Source of the DNA: Acanthococcus lagerstroemiae
Taxonomy: Eukaryota > Arthropoda > Insecta > Hemiptera > Eriococcidae
DNA: 64,000 bases
Direction: 5' to 3'
Assembly (NCBI GenBank): GCA_031841125.1
Contig: CM063109.1
Location: 1 to 64,000 of the forward strand
Position numbers and translations under genes: made by a program. Of this stretch, positions 50,552 through 61,544 are shown piece by piece; positions within the stretch are counted from its first letter, which is position 1, and every line of letters begins with the position of its first letter. Below the pieces are notes generated by a model. The model saw only the letters and a program-made list of their open reading frames with translations. It did not search any database and was not told the origin of the DNA.

Positions 50552-51733
50552 ATGAATGGTTACGAAAGTTTTGAATTAATAGAATTCTCCACTCCTAATA
50601 ATATTGATATAAATAAAAAAGATGAGGAAATTATAATTGAAATAAATACTCCTAATATTTGTACTTTACCTTGGAAAAGCGAGGTAGTTATAGCTGGTCG
50701 TCTGATAGTACGTGATAAAGACAAAAAAATTGTGAATTTCGATCGTAGTACAGTACAAGTAATTAATAATGGCTTTCTTCATCTTTTTAGGCAAATTATT
50801 TATAGAATCTCTGATGTTCAGGTAGATATATTGGATTATCCAGGTGTAGCCAGCACCATTAATGGTCTCGTTTCAATGTCCAAAACCACCAAGTATTCTA
50901 ATGCAGGATGGAATCTAAATAATGATTACATGAATGTTGATGCGAATGGTTACTTCAAAGTTGCATTACCTTTCGATATGTTTCTAGGTTTTGGAACTTA
51001 TAAAAAAATTCTCTTTAATGTTAGTCAATCCTTGATACTAGCAAGAGAACAACATGGTGTTACAAATATGGTACAAGTTGACCCAAGTTTAAAAGATTAT
51101 ACTGTGGAATTGAATCTGAAGTATATAACTTGGAGAATGCCAGTAGTGAAGCTTTCATTACAACTCGAAAAATATGTTTTACCTTTGTTATATCAAGACA
51201 TACCAATTCATATGAATTTTGAGCATTGGCATTGTTTAAAGAAACCTGCTGGTAGTGTATCAGGAAAAGAATTTAGGTGGTCAATTCCTACAGATATTAC
51301 ATCACAATATGCTTTTGTAGTTTTCCAAAATAAAAGAAACAATGATCTCTTTGCTGATAAAAGTAAATTTGATCCTTGTAATCCTTATGATGTACGTTTC
51401 AATGTCAATGGTTATGAATATCCTCGCCAGCAAATGCGATTAAATTTTGCTGAAAAGGATTCAGGAGCTTTATATACATATTTTAAAAATTACAATGGAA
51501 AAGACGATGTTTTAATTGATATTGTGCAATTTGAAAGAGAATATACTATCTTTTGCTTTGATCTTACAGGACAACCTGACGCTCTACAAACAGATGTAGC
51601 CAATGTACAAATTATATTCTCATGGCGTGATGATTTTCCTAATACAGCTGAAATATTTGTTCTTTTGAAACAACCTGTTTGTTATGAATACAAACCTATA
51701 TCTAGAGCGGTTAGACCTGCTCCTAAAAACTAA
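50552..51733 (+). CDS. Probable major capsid protein, jelly-roll type, of Maverick C (393 aa)
   Basis: Intact. Starts in ACTATAAATG. Homologous along its length to the broken gene at 7864-9070: FLHLFRQIIYR, DYPGVASTINGLVS, GYFKVALPFDMFLGF, YITWRMPVVKLSL, FRWSIPT, and a tail where QFEREYTIFCFDL replaces the VIDCSKQSE block seen in A. It is beta-rich with no enzyme motif. As the largest protein of the cluster protease/penton/capsid, the best guess is the major capsid protein. Alternative: an uncharacterised structural protein, with the true capsid gene missing. Confidence 0.67.
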   Translation: MNGYESFELIEFSTPNNIDINKKDEEIIIEINTPNICTLPWKSEVVIAGRLIVRDKDKKIVNFDRSTVQVINNGFLHLFRQIIYRISDVQVDILDYPGVASTINGLVSMSKTTKYSNAGWNLNNDYMNVDANGYFKVALPFDMFLGFGTYKKILFNVSQSLILAREQHGVTNMVQVDPSLKDYTVELNLKYITWRMPVVKLSLQLEKYVLPLLYQDIPIHMNFEHWHCLKKPAGSVSGKEFRWSIPTDITSQYAFVVFQNKRNNDLFADKSKFDPCNPYDVRFNVNGYEYPRQQMRLNFAEKDSGALYTYFKNYNGKDDVLIDIVQFEREYTIFCFDLTGQPDALQTDVANVQIIFSWRDDFPNTAEIFVLLKQPVCYEYKPISRAVRPAPKN

Positions 51734-51765
51734 AAAAAACTAAAAAAATATTCTTATAAATAGGT

Positions 51766-51906
51766 ATGCAATCAGAAAACAATTCAGAGAACAATTCAGA
51801 AAATAAATTCAACTGGATGTGTATTATAATTTTCTGTTGGAATATTATCGAACAGGTGTTTAAAAAAATGAGAAAAAAGAAAAAGAAAAAAAAGATAGTC
51901 AAATAA
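51766..51906 (+). CDS. Small membrane protein of Maverick C (46 aa)
   Basis: ATG 51766 follows TTATAAATAGGT. The N-terminus is a Ser/Asn/Glu repeat (QSENNSENNSENK), then a hydrophobic segment (WMCIIIFCWNII), then a very basic tail (KKMRKKKKKKKIVK). Charge pattern predicts a single-span protein with the basic tail on the cytosolic side. Element A has the same plan at 11953-12073. Position differs: after the capsid gene here, before the integrase in A. It could be a viroporin, a membrane-active virion peptide or a scaffold; unknown. Confidence 0.6.
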   Translation: MQSENNSENNSENKFNWMCIIIFCWNIIEQVFKKMRKKKKKKKIVK

Positions 51907-51910
51907 GTAT

Positions 51911-51940
51911 TATTTTTATATGAAAAATCATATAAAAATA
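51911..51940. terminator. Perfect hairpin between convergent genes
   Basis: TATTTTTATATGA, loop AAAA, TCATATAAAAATA: a perfect 13-bp stem. It sits in the 53-bp gap between the small membrane gene (ends 51906) and the antisense 264-aa gene (ends 51960). It may act as a transcription end or 3'-end signal on both strands. AT-only stems arise easily in such DNA, so function is uncertain. Confidence 0.5.
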
Positions 51941-51959
51941 CATTATAACAACTTTAGAT

Positions 51960-52754
51960 CTAGAAATTATTTTCATTTTCTTGAACTAATGTGATTATGA
52001 AAGGTTTACTATTTTCAGCTATCCATTTTTCAGAATCATTAAACATAGCTTCAACAATTTTTGAGACTTCTTTATCTCTACCTACACATAAAGAGTTCAA
52101 ATTAGATTCTGTTGGAACAATATAATTTTCAATACAACATGCTCTACTCTTTTTTAAAGAACCTACTACGTTTGATACAAAAGTAGGACAGAACACAAGC
52201 ATAGAATTCCATAAATCTGACATTACACCTCGTGTTTTACTATAAACTGTTTTAAATTCTTTTCTAAACTTTAATAAATTCTTATCGAATTCTACCTGAA
52301 ATACACCTCTAGCTGTAAGTTGGATTGGTTCTTTATGTAGTGGATGATTCTTTTCATCTACAAACACTAAGAGATACTTACGTGCTGAAATATAGTCTGT
52401 ATCTCCTTTTACCCAATAACCAGCAAAAGAGTAATCATCTCGAGAAAGTCTGATAAGTTTTAATTGTCGTCTAATGATTAAAATACGATTTTTATCGATA
52501 ATCCTACCTTGAATTGATCCATCTCGAGTCTCAATTGTGTGCGGTTTTGTATTTACAAAATGTTCTACACAGCTGGCACCTGAACATGACTCATTGCAAC
52601 TTTTTCTCCACTCACAAGACATCAAATTTTCATTAGAAATCCAGAGGCCTACAGGTTCTTGATTAATCACTTTCACTGATGGTATCTTTTTAGATACACA
52701 GTGTGTAGAGTCATCAAAATTAAAGTTATTGCTTTTACTTTCAATCATTTCCAT
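51960..52754 (-). CDS. Unrecognised cargo protein of Maverick C (264 aa)
   Basis: Intact frame, opposite strand to the rest of element C, ATG at 52754. Residues 45-70 contain a Cys cluster (CEWRKSCNESCSGASC), and there are further Cys near 190-205 (SRACCIENY). A central block (YSFAGYWVKGDTDYISARKY, then YLLVFVDEKNHPLHKEPIQL) looks like a compact folded domain and is followed by a Lys-rich helix. No signal peptide or transmembrane segment. I do not recognise the family. Nucleotide composition is less AT-biased than neighbours, and it lies in the same slot that holds the Ig-like gene in A, so capture from another genome is plausible. Confidence 0.6.
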   Translation of the reverse strand: MEMIESKSNNFNFDDSTHCVSKKIPSVKVINQEPVGLWISNENLMSCEWRKSCNESCSGASCVEHFVNTKPHTIETRDGSIQGRIIDKNRILIIRRQLKLIRLSRDDYSFAGYWVKGDTDYISARKYLLVFVDEKNHPLHKEPIQLTARGVFQVEFDKNLLKFRKEFKTVYSKTRGVMSDLWNSMLVFCPTFVSNVVGSLKKSRACCIENYIVPTESNLNSLCVGRDKEVSKIVEAMFNDSEKWIAENSKPFIITLVQENENNF

Positions 52755-53000
52755 TTTCTTACTATATTATAAAATCGTAAGTTTCATAAACGCTCTATAT
52801 GCGCATGTGCGGGAACGATTCCTCCAGCTCGAGGGAAGAAGTCGTGTTTTACGTCGCGTTCCTTCTCGAAACTCGATGTTCTACATAACACAAAGATAAA
52901 AAATAATGTCGCTCCGAACCAGTCCCTTCTAGGTACTTCACCGCTCACAAAAAATGTGTTGTTTAAAATTCGGAATTCTGCTTCATTATACCGTTTTGGC
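52755..53000. other. GC-richer junction without a gene
   Basis: From about 52790 the base composition changes from the AT-rich Maverick to mixed DNA, marking the start of the repeat block that fills the right part of element C. Frames here show no motif. Confidence 0.4.
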
Positions 53001-53690
53001 ATTCATCAATTTTAATAAGGCCTTTGATTCCATTTATCAGTCACCATAGCGCCTGGAATGCTCTAGCATCGCAAGGAGTTCCCGAAAATATTATTAGAAA
53101 ATTTATACCAAAACTCGGTAGCATATATTTCACTGGACAAAAAAGGGGGATATATTTAAGGTGGGTAGGGGAGTCAAACAGGGAGATCCAGTGTCACCAA
53201 ACATCTTTAATGCTGTACTGTGGAGGATCTTTTCAGAAAATTGGACTGGGATAGTTACGGGCTGAAGATAGATGGCGTGCAGATTAATAATCTCAGATTT
53301 GCCGATGACATCGTATTAATAGGTAAAAACAGTAAAGAAATAAATATAATGATAGAAGATTTGGCACAACAAGGGGCTAATGTAGGATTATCGATCAACC
53401 TGGGGAAATCCAAAATTATGACGAAAGATGGGAAAAAGGACAAATACCTTTGATCCAGCACAGCAGCACTAGAGATGGTCGATGAATACAAATACTTAGG
53501 ACAAACTATATTTTTCAAAAACATAAGTAATAAGGTAATTAAAATTTGTATAAATAACTCATGGAAAGCATGTTGGGAGACGACTTCAAGGAGCTGGGGA
53601 GAAGATGGATAAGATTGGCGAGAGACCGTGACATATGGAGAGAGATGGTGGAAACCTATGCCCTCAAATGGGCAGGATAACTGGCATGGC
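53001..53690 (+). pseudogene. RTE-type LINE reverse transcriptase fragment, 3' end
   Basis: Frameshifted 3' part of a non-LTR reverse transcriptase. Visible are FNKAFDS, GVKQGDPVSPN, then LRFADDIVLI with the catalytic FADD, GLSINLGKSK, and a C-terminal RLARDRDIWREM near 53610. Several frame changes. The following ATT repeat at 53706-53764 fits an RTE-like 3' microsatellite tail. Confidence 0.75.
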
Positions 53691-53705
53691 CCACCTATCC
53701 AAGGT

Positions 53706-53764
53706 TACATTATTATTATTATTATTATTATTATTGTCATTATTGTTATTATTATTATTATTAT
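53706..53764. repeat. (ATT)n microsatellite
   Basis: About 19 ATT/ATC-type trinucleotides with interruptions, directly after the LINE fragment; probably its 3' tail. Confidence 0.85.
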
Positions 53765-53856
53765 TCTGACTACACCTATGCTGTCATTTTTGGTGACTGT
53801 TTATTTTTTAATTGGAATCTTATGTGGGTCCAGAAGGTATGTTTGCCGTAGGGGAA

Positions 53857-54130
53857 GAGGCTCAAGGTAATAGGTCCACTTTCATTGAGTAGACCGTAAA
53901 GAAACACATGTATGTGCTTTGTAATACAGTACAACAGAAAGATGTGCGCACTGAGACGAAATTAGGGGGCCCACAGTGTACCAAAGAACTTTCAGATGTA
54001 AATAGCCATCTTGTGGATGCCCCGTGTAATGAAAGCGAGGCCTCATTCAGAAAATAAATGTTTGTGTACGAAACCATAATACATTGCAAAGGAATAGCTC
54101 ATTTCAGCAGTTTTAAACATGTAACTGAAA
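53857..54130 (-). repeat. Interspersed repeat, copy 1 (inverse of 60920-61202)
   Basis: About 270 bp matching the other copy in inverse orientation, including GAGGCTCAAGGTAATAGGTC and CATTCAGAAAATAAATG. It interrupts satellite sequence on both sides. No gene and no clear target duplication. Confidence 0.75.
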
Positions 54131-57100
54131 AACGGAAGGTGCTCCCCACCCTAACACCGAAAATCTAATTTTCGATTTTTCGGCCTTGAAGAATATTTTT
54201 GATGACCTCTGTTAATTTTTGCAATTGGAATCTTTCGTGGGTCCAATTCCAGAAGTCTAATTCTCGAATTTGTGAACCTCTTAATTTGTTGATCGAAGTA
54301 ATTTGTGGAACCTGGGGTAGACCCCCACCCTAACTCCAAAAATATAACATTCGATACTTCAAACTTCTAAATTATTTTGTGAATCCGAGGAATGGAACCC
54401 CACCCCCAACCCCGAAAATCGAATCCTCAATTTTTTGGCCTTTAGAAATCTTTTTAGTGACCTTTTCCGTTTTTCAGTTGTAATCATTTGTGGGGTCTAA
54501 TGGTTGAGTCCCGATGAGCTGACCCAGCCCTCAACTCTGCAAATCAAACTCTCGATATTTCTGACGTGAAAAATGATTTTCGATTGTTGAAGTCTGTTGT
54601 GGTTCCGAGGGGTGGACCATCACCTCAACTCCGGAAGTCTAATTATCGATTTTTCAGGCTTGAACACTAATTTTCCGCGAACCCCTTATTTTGTTGATCG
54701 AAGTATTTTGTGGATTCGACATGTGGACCCTCAACCTCAACTCCGAAAATCAAATTCTCGAATCTTCGGACTTCAATATTCATTTTTCGTGAACCTTTAA
54801 TTTTTTTGAATAAAATCTATTGTGGACTTGAGGGGTGAAGCCCGTCCTGAACTCTGAAAATCTAATTCTCGATTCTTCAAATTTCTGAATTATTTTACGC
54901 AAGCCTCCCCTTTTTTCAACTGATACATTTTCTACATGGGAAAAGTAGAGTCGCGCCCCCAACACCAAAAGAGTATATTTTCGAGTTTTCGTTGGTGAAC
55001 TTTTTATTTATTTATTTATTGAAATAATTCGTGGATCCGTGGGGTAGACCATACCCCACCTCCGGAAATCAAATTCTCGATTATAGATGTTGAAAAACAA
55101 TTTTCCATAAACCCCTTATTTTTAATTATTTTACGCAAGCCTCCCCTTTTTTCAACTGATACATTTTCTACATGGGAAAAGTAGAGTCGCGCCCCCAACA
55201 CCAAAAGAGTATATTTTCGAGTTTTCGTTGGTGAACTTTTTATTTATTTATTTATTGAAATAATTCGTGGATCCGTGGGGTAGACCATACCCCACCTCCG
55301 GAAATCAAATTCTCGATTATAGATGTTGAAAAACAATTTTCAATAAACCCCTTATTTTTAATCGAGATCTTTTGTGGATCAAGGAATAACTCTCCCACCC
55401 ACGACGAAAATCAAAAAAACTCGATTTTTCAGCTTCTCAAAGTTATTCTTGGAGAACGACTTATTTTTTCAATTCAAATAATACGTTAATCCTCTTCTAA
55501 TAATTTACGTTTGTTTTAATAATAGTTTGATTATAGCAGCAAGGCAATAACACTCTCAGTAAATAAAAATAATAATATAATATTGTGGACCCGATGGACT
55601 GTCTCCGCCCCCAACTCCGGAAATTGAATTCTTTATTTTATCGGCTTAAGAAATAATTTTCCGTGAGTCTATGCTTATTTCTTTGTTCGCAGTATTTTGT
55701 GGACCCGAGGACGAGTGATCCGCCGCCCACAACTTCGAAAATCTAATTCTTGATTTTTCGATCGTCAGAAATATTTTTGGTGACCATTTTTGTATTTCAA
55801 TTGGAATCGTTTATGGGGCCGAGGGGTCGACCACACCCCCAACTTTGGAAGTCCAATTCTCGAATATTCAGGCTTTATAAATAATTTTCCGCGAACCTCT
55901 CATTTTGTGGATCGAAGCTTTTTGTGGATCAGACGGATGTCCCCTCCCCATCCGCAACCCCCAATCACAAAAATATTATTTTCGATATTTTGGCCTTTAA
56001 AAGTACGTATTGTTGCTATAATTTATTTTTCGGTCGAAATCTAATGTGGATTTGAGAGGTAAAACGCATCCCGAATTCCTGGAAATCTACCTCTCGATGC
56101 TTCAAACTTTGCAATTGTTTTTAACTTCTTTTTGCGATTGATACATTCTGTAGACTTAAAAAGTAGACCCCCCGTCCTAACCCTGAAACTGTAATTATTG
56201 ATTTTTCGGCCTTTAAAAAATTACTTTCGATGAACTGTTCATGTTTTCTGTAGGACCAAAGGATTGACACTGCTCCCAACTCCGGAAGTCTAATTCTTGA
56301 TTCTTCAGTCTTCAACATAGTTTTATTTGGACCCTTTACTTTGTTAATCGATGTATTATATGGGTCAGAGGGGAAGATTCCTCGCCCCCAACTCCGGTCA
56401 TGAAATTCTTGTTTGGTAGGTATTGAAAGCTGATTTTCCATAACCCTTCTATTGTTCGATCGAAATCATATGTAGACCCAAGGGATAGACCCCCCCCCCT
56501 CCCCCGTTGCCTGCTAAAATATAAATCTCGATTTTCCGGGCTTTCAGATTTATTCTTGATGAAATTTTTATTTTTTCGATTCAAATCTATTGTGGTCCCG
56601 ATGTGTTGACCCCACCTCCAACTCTGGAAATCAAATTCTCGATTTTTCTGACGTGAAAAATAATTTTTGATGAACCCTCTTATTATTCTGATCGAAGTCT
56701 TTGGTGGAGCCGCGGGGTGGTACCCCACCCGAACTCCGAAAATCTAATTCTAGATTTTTTGGCCTTTAGAAATATTTTTAGTGACCTTTTCCCTTTTCCA
56801 TTTTTCAGTTGTTATCATTTGCGGGGTCAAATGGTTCAGTCCCGATGGGTTGACCCGGCCCCAACCCTGGCAATCTAATACTCGATTTTTCTGACGTGAA
56901 AGATAATTTTCGGCGATCCCCTTATTTTTCTGATCGAAGTCTTTGTTGGACCCGAGGAGTGGAATCCCACCCCAATTCCGAAAATCTAATTTTCGATTTT
57001 TTGCCCTTTAAAAATATTTTTCGCCTCTGGAAGTCTACTTCTCGATTTTTCAGTCTTGAACAATAATATTCCGTGAACCTCTGTTTCGTTGGTCGAAGTA

Positions 57101-58960
57101 TTTTGTGGATCTGATAGGTAAACCTACACCCGCAACTCCGAAAGTCTAATTTTCGATTTTGAATTATTAAATATTTATTTTTGATTTTTTGATAAAATCT
57201 ATTGCGGACTTGAGGGGTGGAGCCCATCCTGAACTCCGGAAATCTAATTCTCGATTTTTCAACGTCTGAATTGTCTTTCATAAACCTCCTCTCATTTCGA
57301 TTGCCACATTTTTTAGACTCGAAAGGTGGATTCTTGCCCTCAACAATTCTTGATTTTTCGGCCTTTAAAATTATTTTTGATGAACTCTTCATTTCTCCGA
57401 GGGGTTGACCACACTCCCAACTTCGGACATTTGTCTCGATTTTTCAGGCTTGAACGACGATTGTCTGTGAACCTCTTATTTTGTTGATCGAAGTGTTTTG
57501 TGGATCTGAGGGGTAAACCCTCACCCTAACCCCAGAAATCTAATTCTCGATTTTCAGCCTCTTAAATTTATTCCTGGTGATTGTTTATTTTTTCAATTGA
57601 AATCTTATGTGAGACCGAAGAGTTGACCCCACCCCAGACTTGGAAATTAAAATCTCGATTTTTCAGGCTTAAAAATCATTTTTTGCTAAACTTATATTTA
57701 TGTTGGATCGAAGTCTTTTATGGATCCAAGGGGTGGACCCCCACTTACACGCCGAAAATCTACAGGCTTGAAAAATTGTTTTCCGTAAAACCATAGTTGT
57801 TGTATTAAGCCTCCTGTGGACTCGAAGGGTGGTGCCCCCACCCACAAGTCCGAACATTCTAATTCACGGATTTTCGGCCTATAAAAATATTTTTGGTAAC
57901 CTTTTTATTTTTTCAATTCGTAGATTTTTGGGGGCTGAGGAGTGCACCCCGCTCCCAATTCTGTAAGTCTAATTCATGACTTTCCGTCTTGAACAGTACT
58001 TTTCCGCGAACCCCTTATTTTGTCGATCTAACTACTTTGTACATCTAAGGGGTGGACCCCACTCCCAACTCCGAAAATCAAAATCTCGATATTTCAGACT
58101 TGAGAAATAATTCTCCTTGAAACTCGTTTGTTCTGATCGGAAGTGTTTTGTGGACCCTAGGAGTAGAATTATCAATTTTAAGGTCTTTAAAAATATTTTT
58201 GGAGACCTTTTTATTTTTTCAATTGGGATCTTTCGTGCAGCCGTTTATCTACTTTAAACATTATTTTTCGATAAATGTGACCGTCCAAATTAAAAGGGCA
58301 CGTCGGTCCAAAACATTAATTTTACAGGAGACACTTAAAGATTCAAACGGGAATCTCGAGAACGCGATAGCCTATAGACGTCCACTCTTGCGCTCTATCA
58401 CTTTTGCTTTTTCGAGTTCAGAGACTCACAGTGTTAAACAGTAGTCTTTGACCTACCAAAATCGAACATAATCTCAAAGTCGATTTTTTTGGACCGAAGT
58501 GCCCTTTCAGTATGGACAGTCACAAATTTTTTTCCCCCATCTAATTGTTTTGGTGATCCGATGGTGGACCCCCGCCTCAGGCGTTGAAAATTTAATTCTC
58601 GATTCTTCAGAATTTAATGCTTATTCTTCGAGTAGTTTTTATTCTCACGATCTGAATCTTTTGTGGACTCGAGAGGTGACCCCCTTTTTCCCGGTTGTTC
58701 GAATTTTGAAACTTATGTTTCATAAACTTGATTATTTGTTTCGATCGGTAGTTTTGTGAAGCCAAGAGATAGATTGTCGCCCCAGCTTTGAAAATTTAAC
58801 TATCGATTTTTCGGATCTGGTTGAGCTTTTTATTTTTCCTATTTCATCTTTCATGAGTTGGAGGGGTGTCCCCCACCTCCAACTTCGAAAATCTGTTTCT
58901 CAATCTTCGAGACTTTATTGGCGACCCTCTGTGAATTGAAATCTAATGTGAATAAGTAAT
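54131..58960. repeat. Degenerate satellite-like array, about 115-bp unit
   Basis: About 4.8 kb of diverged tandem units. Each has a G/C-rich core (GGGGTGGACCCCCACCCC with AACTCCGAAAATCTAATTCT), CTCGATTTTTCGGCCTT, and a T-rich part ending AATTGGAATCTTTTGTGG. Spacing of the CTCGATTTTT word is usually 110-120 bp. Open frames crossing it are repeat artefacts. A second block lies at 61545-62287. Confidence 0.8.
54891..55362. repeat. 236-bp tandem duplication within the array
   Basis: TATTTTACGC at 54891 recurs at 55127, and the following 236 bp are nearly identical, with one difference seen (TTTTCCATAAACC versus TTTTCAATAAACC). This is about two satellite units duplicated recently. Confidence 0.85.
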
Positions 58961-58969
58961 TGAGCATCC

Positions 58970-60925
58970 CGGCGCAGTGAGTCCAGTATGAAAATCACAG
59001 GAAGGGTAAAGGGAGAAGAAGGCGGATTATCCCAGTCAGAAAGGAAGAGGACGCACGCCAGAAACTAAAATCAGTGCAAGAGGAAATGAAAGTCGAGGAA
59101 AATTTTTACGACAGTATGGATCAAGTTTTAAAAAACACGGTTGAAGAGTTTGGAGTGACGAGGGTTAAAGAGAAAACCAGGGATAAGCTTTCAAAATAGA
59201 CTCTCGAATCGGGAAGAATAACCTTTGGAAAAATAGAAATAAAACACCATTGGACAAACCTGAGCGAACTAAAATACAAAAATTGGTGAAGAAAAATGTT
59301 AGAGAACATATTAAGAAATGTGATTAGAAAAAATTTCCAGATATTTTGGAAAAAAGTTGGTCCACCAAAAAAGTTAGGCTCGAACTCGATGGCGGGAGAG
59401 ACGTTATGCTGAAGCTAAAAGATCAGACAGGAAAAGTGACTCAGAATCAAGAAGAAATTCTAGAGGCAGCAACAATTTTTTACGAGGACTTTTACCGCGA
59501 GCAAAACGAGCTCATGAAAATAGCAAAAACTGGAGGGTGAAAGGAGGAAGAAATCCCGGAAATAATGGAGAGAGAAGTGGAATACGTACTAAATATGCAG
59601 ACTGAAAAATGACATAGCCCCAGGACCGGATGGAATTACGAACGAAATGCTGAAAAGGTTTGGCGATCAGAGAGTGCCACACCAGGTTAAAATATTTAAT
59701 AAAATCGGAATTATGAAAACATGACCAAAACAGTGGAACTTGGCCAAAATAATATTATTACACAAACAAGGAGGGAGGAACTCATTGAAAATTACAGGCC
59801 AATATGCTTAACATAAAACATCTTTAAAGCATGTATGGCAGTCTTAAAAAGACGTATGTATAACCATCTGGATTCAAATCATCAGGGGAGTGAACAGGCG
59901 AGATTCAGAAAAGGCTTCTCAACTGTAAAGAATATTTTCGTTGTGAGCCAAATTATTGAAAAAACACACAAATATGATGTAGAAATTGAAATATTTTGCA
60001 TAGGCTTTCATGAGGCAGTTGATTCAGTGGATCATAAGTATATGTTAAAAGCACTGGAAAATAAGGGAATTGAAAGTGGGTTTATTAAAGTCATATACAG
60101 AATTGCTATGCAAATTCGAGTGCAAGAGCTAGCCTTAAAAGCAAAGGGAGGGAATTCAAAATTGGGAGCGGAGTTCAACAAGGGGATACCTTGTCGCCAA
60201 ACCTCTTCAACTGCATTTTGGAAGATGTATTTCGCAATCTAAAGTGGAAAAGAAGGGGACTAAAAATAAATGGAGAATTTCTAAGTAATTTAAGGTACGC
60301 AAACTATATTATCTTATTTACAGAAAATAGTAAGGAGTTGAAGAAAATGGCAGAAAAGCTATTGAGGGAATGCAAAAAAGCTGGCCTCAAACTGAATGGT
60401 AGCAAATCAAAAATAATCGGAAGAGTGGAAAGAAAAAATCTAATAATCGATGCGCAAGAGATAGAAGAGGTAACAGAATCGAATATCTGTGGGACAGATT
60501 ATTAGTTTCGAAGAAAGAGATAAAGGAATTATGAGGGCGTATTAAACAGGGGTGGAACAACCTCTGGGCATTAAAATGTATTTTTTGCCGGAATTTCAAC
60601 ACCTTCCTCAAAATGGAAGCACTAAATAGCTCAACGGTACCAGCCCTCAAGTATGGAGTACAAACCTGGTCCCTTACAGGAGACAAATCGTGAAGCTACA
60701 AATTACGTTCAGATCTATGTTGAGGAAACTTCTAGGACTGCGATGGGTAGACAAAATCTCAAATGGAAAACTGTACGAAATGGCTGGAGGCGAGGATATA
60801 GGATATAATGTCGAACAATTTAAGTGGAAATATGTGGGGCATCTGGCGAGGGCAGATAGCAACAAATAGGGAGTAAAAGTACTCAACTATGGATATGCTG
60901 CAAAGAAAAAGAACGATAGGTAGGC
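58970..60925 (+). pseudogene. RTE-type LINE ORF2 fragment, frameshifted
   Basis: A longer copy of a non-LTR reverse transcriptase, in many frames. Visible are APGPDGITNEMLK (about 59620), RFRKGFSTVKNI (about 59905), a degraded FHEAVDS in place of FxKAFDS, GVQQGDTLSPNLFNCILEDVF (around 60175), LRYANYIILF, where the FADD catalytic site has mutated to YANY, LKLNGSKSK, and a C-terminal Arg-rich GRPVT near 60920. Loss of the catalytic aspartates confirms it is dead. It interrupts or borders the satellite array. Confidence 0.8.
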
Positions 60926-61202
60926 CAGTAACTTGAAAACCTGCTGAAATCAACTACTCCTTTGCAATGCATTATGGTTTCAAACACAAATACGTATTTA
61001 TTTTCTGAATGAGGCCTCGCTTTCATTACACGGGGCATCCAGAAGATGCTACTTACATCTGAAGGTTCTTTGGTACACTGTGAGCCTCCTAATTTCGTCA
61101 CAGTGCATACATCTTTATGTTTGTACTGTATTACAAAGCACATACATGTATTTTTTACAGTCTACTCAATGAAAGTGGACCTATCACCTTGAGCCTCTTC
61201 CA
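60926..61202 (+). repeat. Interspersed repeat, copy 2
   Basis: Inverse of 53857-54130. It directly follows the LINE fragment. Confidence 0.75.
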
Positions 61203-61544
61203 GGGGCGGATAAGTCATAGGGCGATTCGGGCAAATGCCCGGTGCGCCGCCGCCTGCATTTATAAAATACTTACAAAAATGAAATAAGCGTATGTTGCGA
61301 CGACAGTCGAAAAACGTGCGGCGGCGCTGATCAATTTAGAGAGAAATAATGAGATTGAAAAATTTTAATGGGCAGACACATTTTGCGCCGTTTGTCGACC
61401 AAACGTGTGCGTGTGTGGGAGTACCTCCGCCCATTTTTGGGCATACGCCTCCACGTAGCTTTTCCATTTTTTTTTTATCCTGCGCTTATCTTTGCCACCC
61501 AGGGCCCCAGTTCTCTGACGAGAACGTGGAACTGAAAGACGGAA
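61203..61544. other. Unassigned repeat fragment
   Basis: GC-richer, with GGGCGATTCGGGCAAATGCC; probably a decayed DNA transposon end. No gene seen. Confidence 0.35.
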
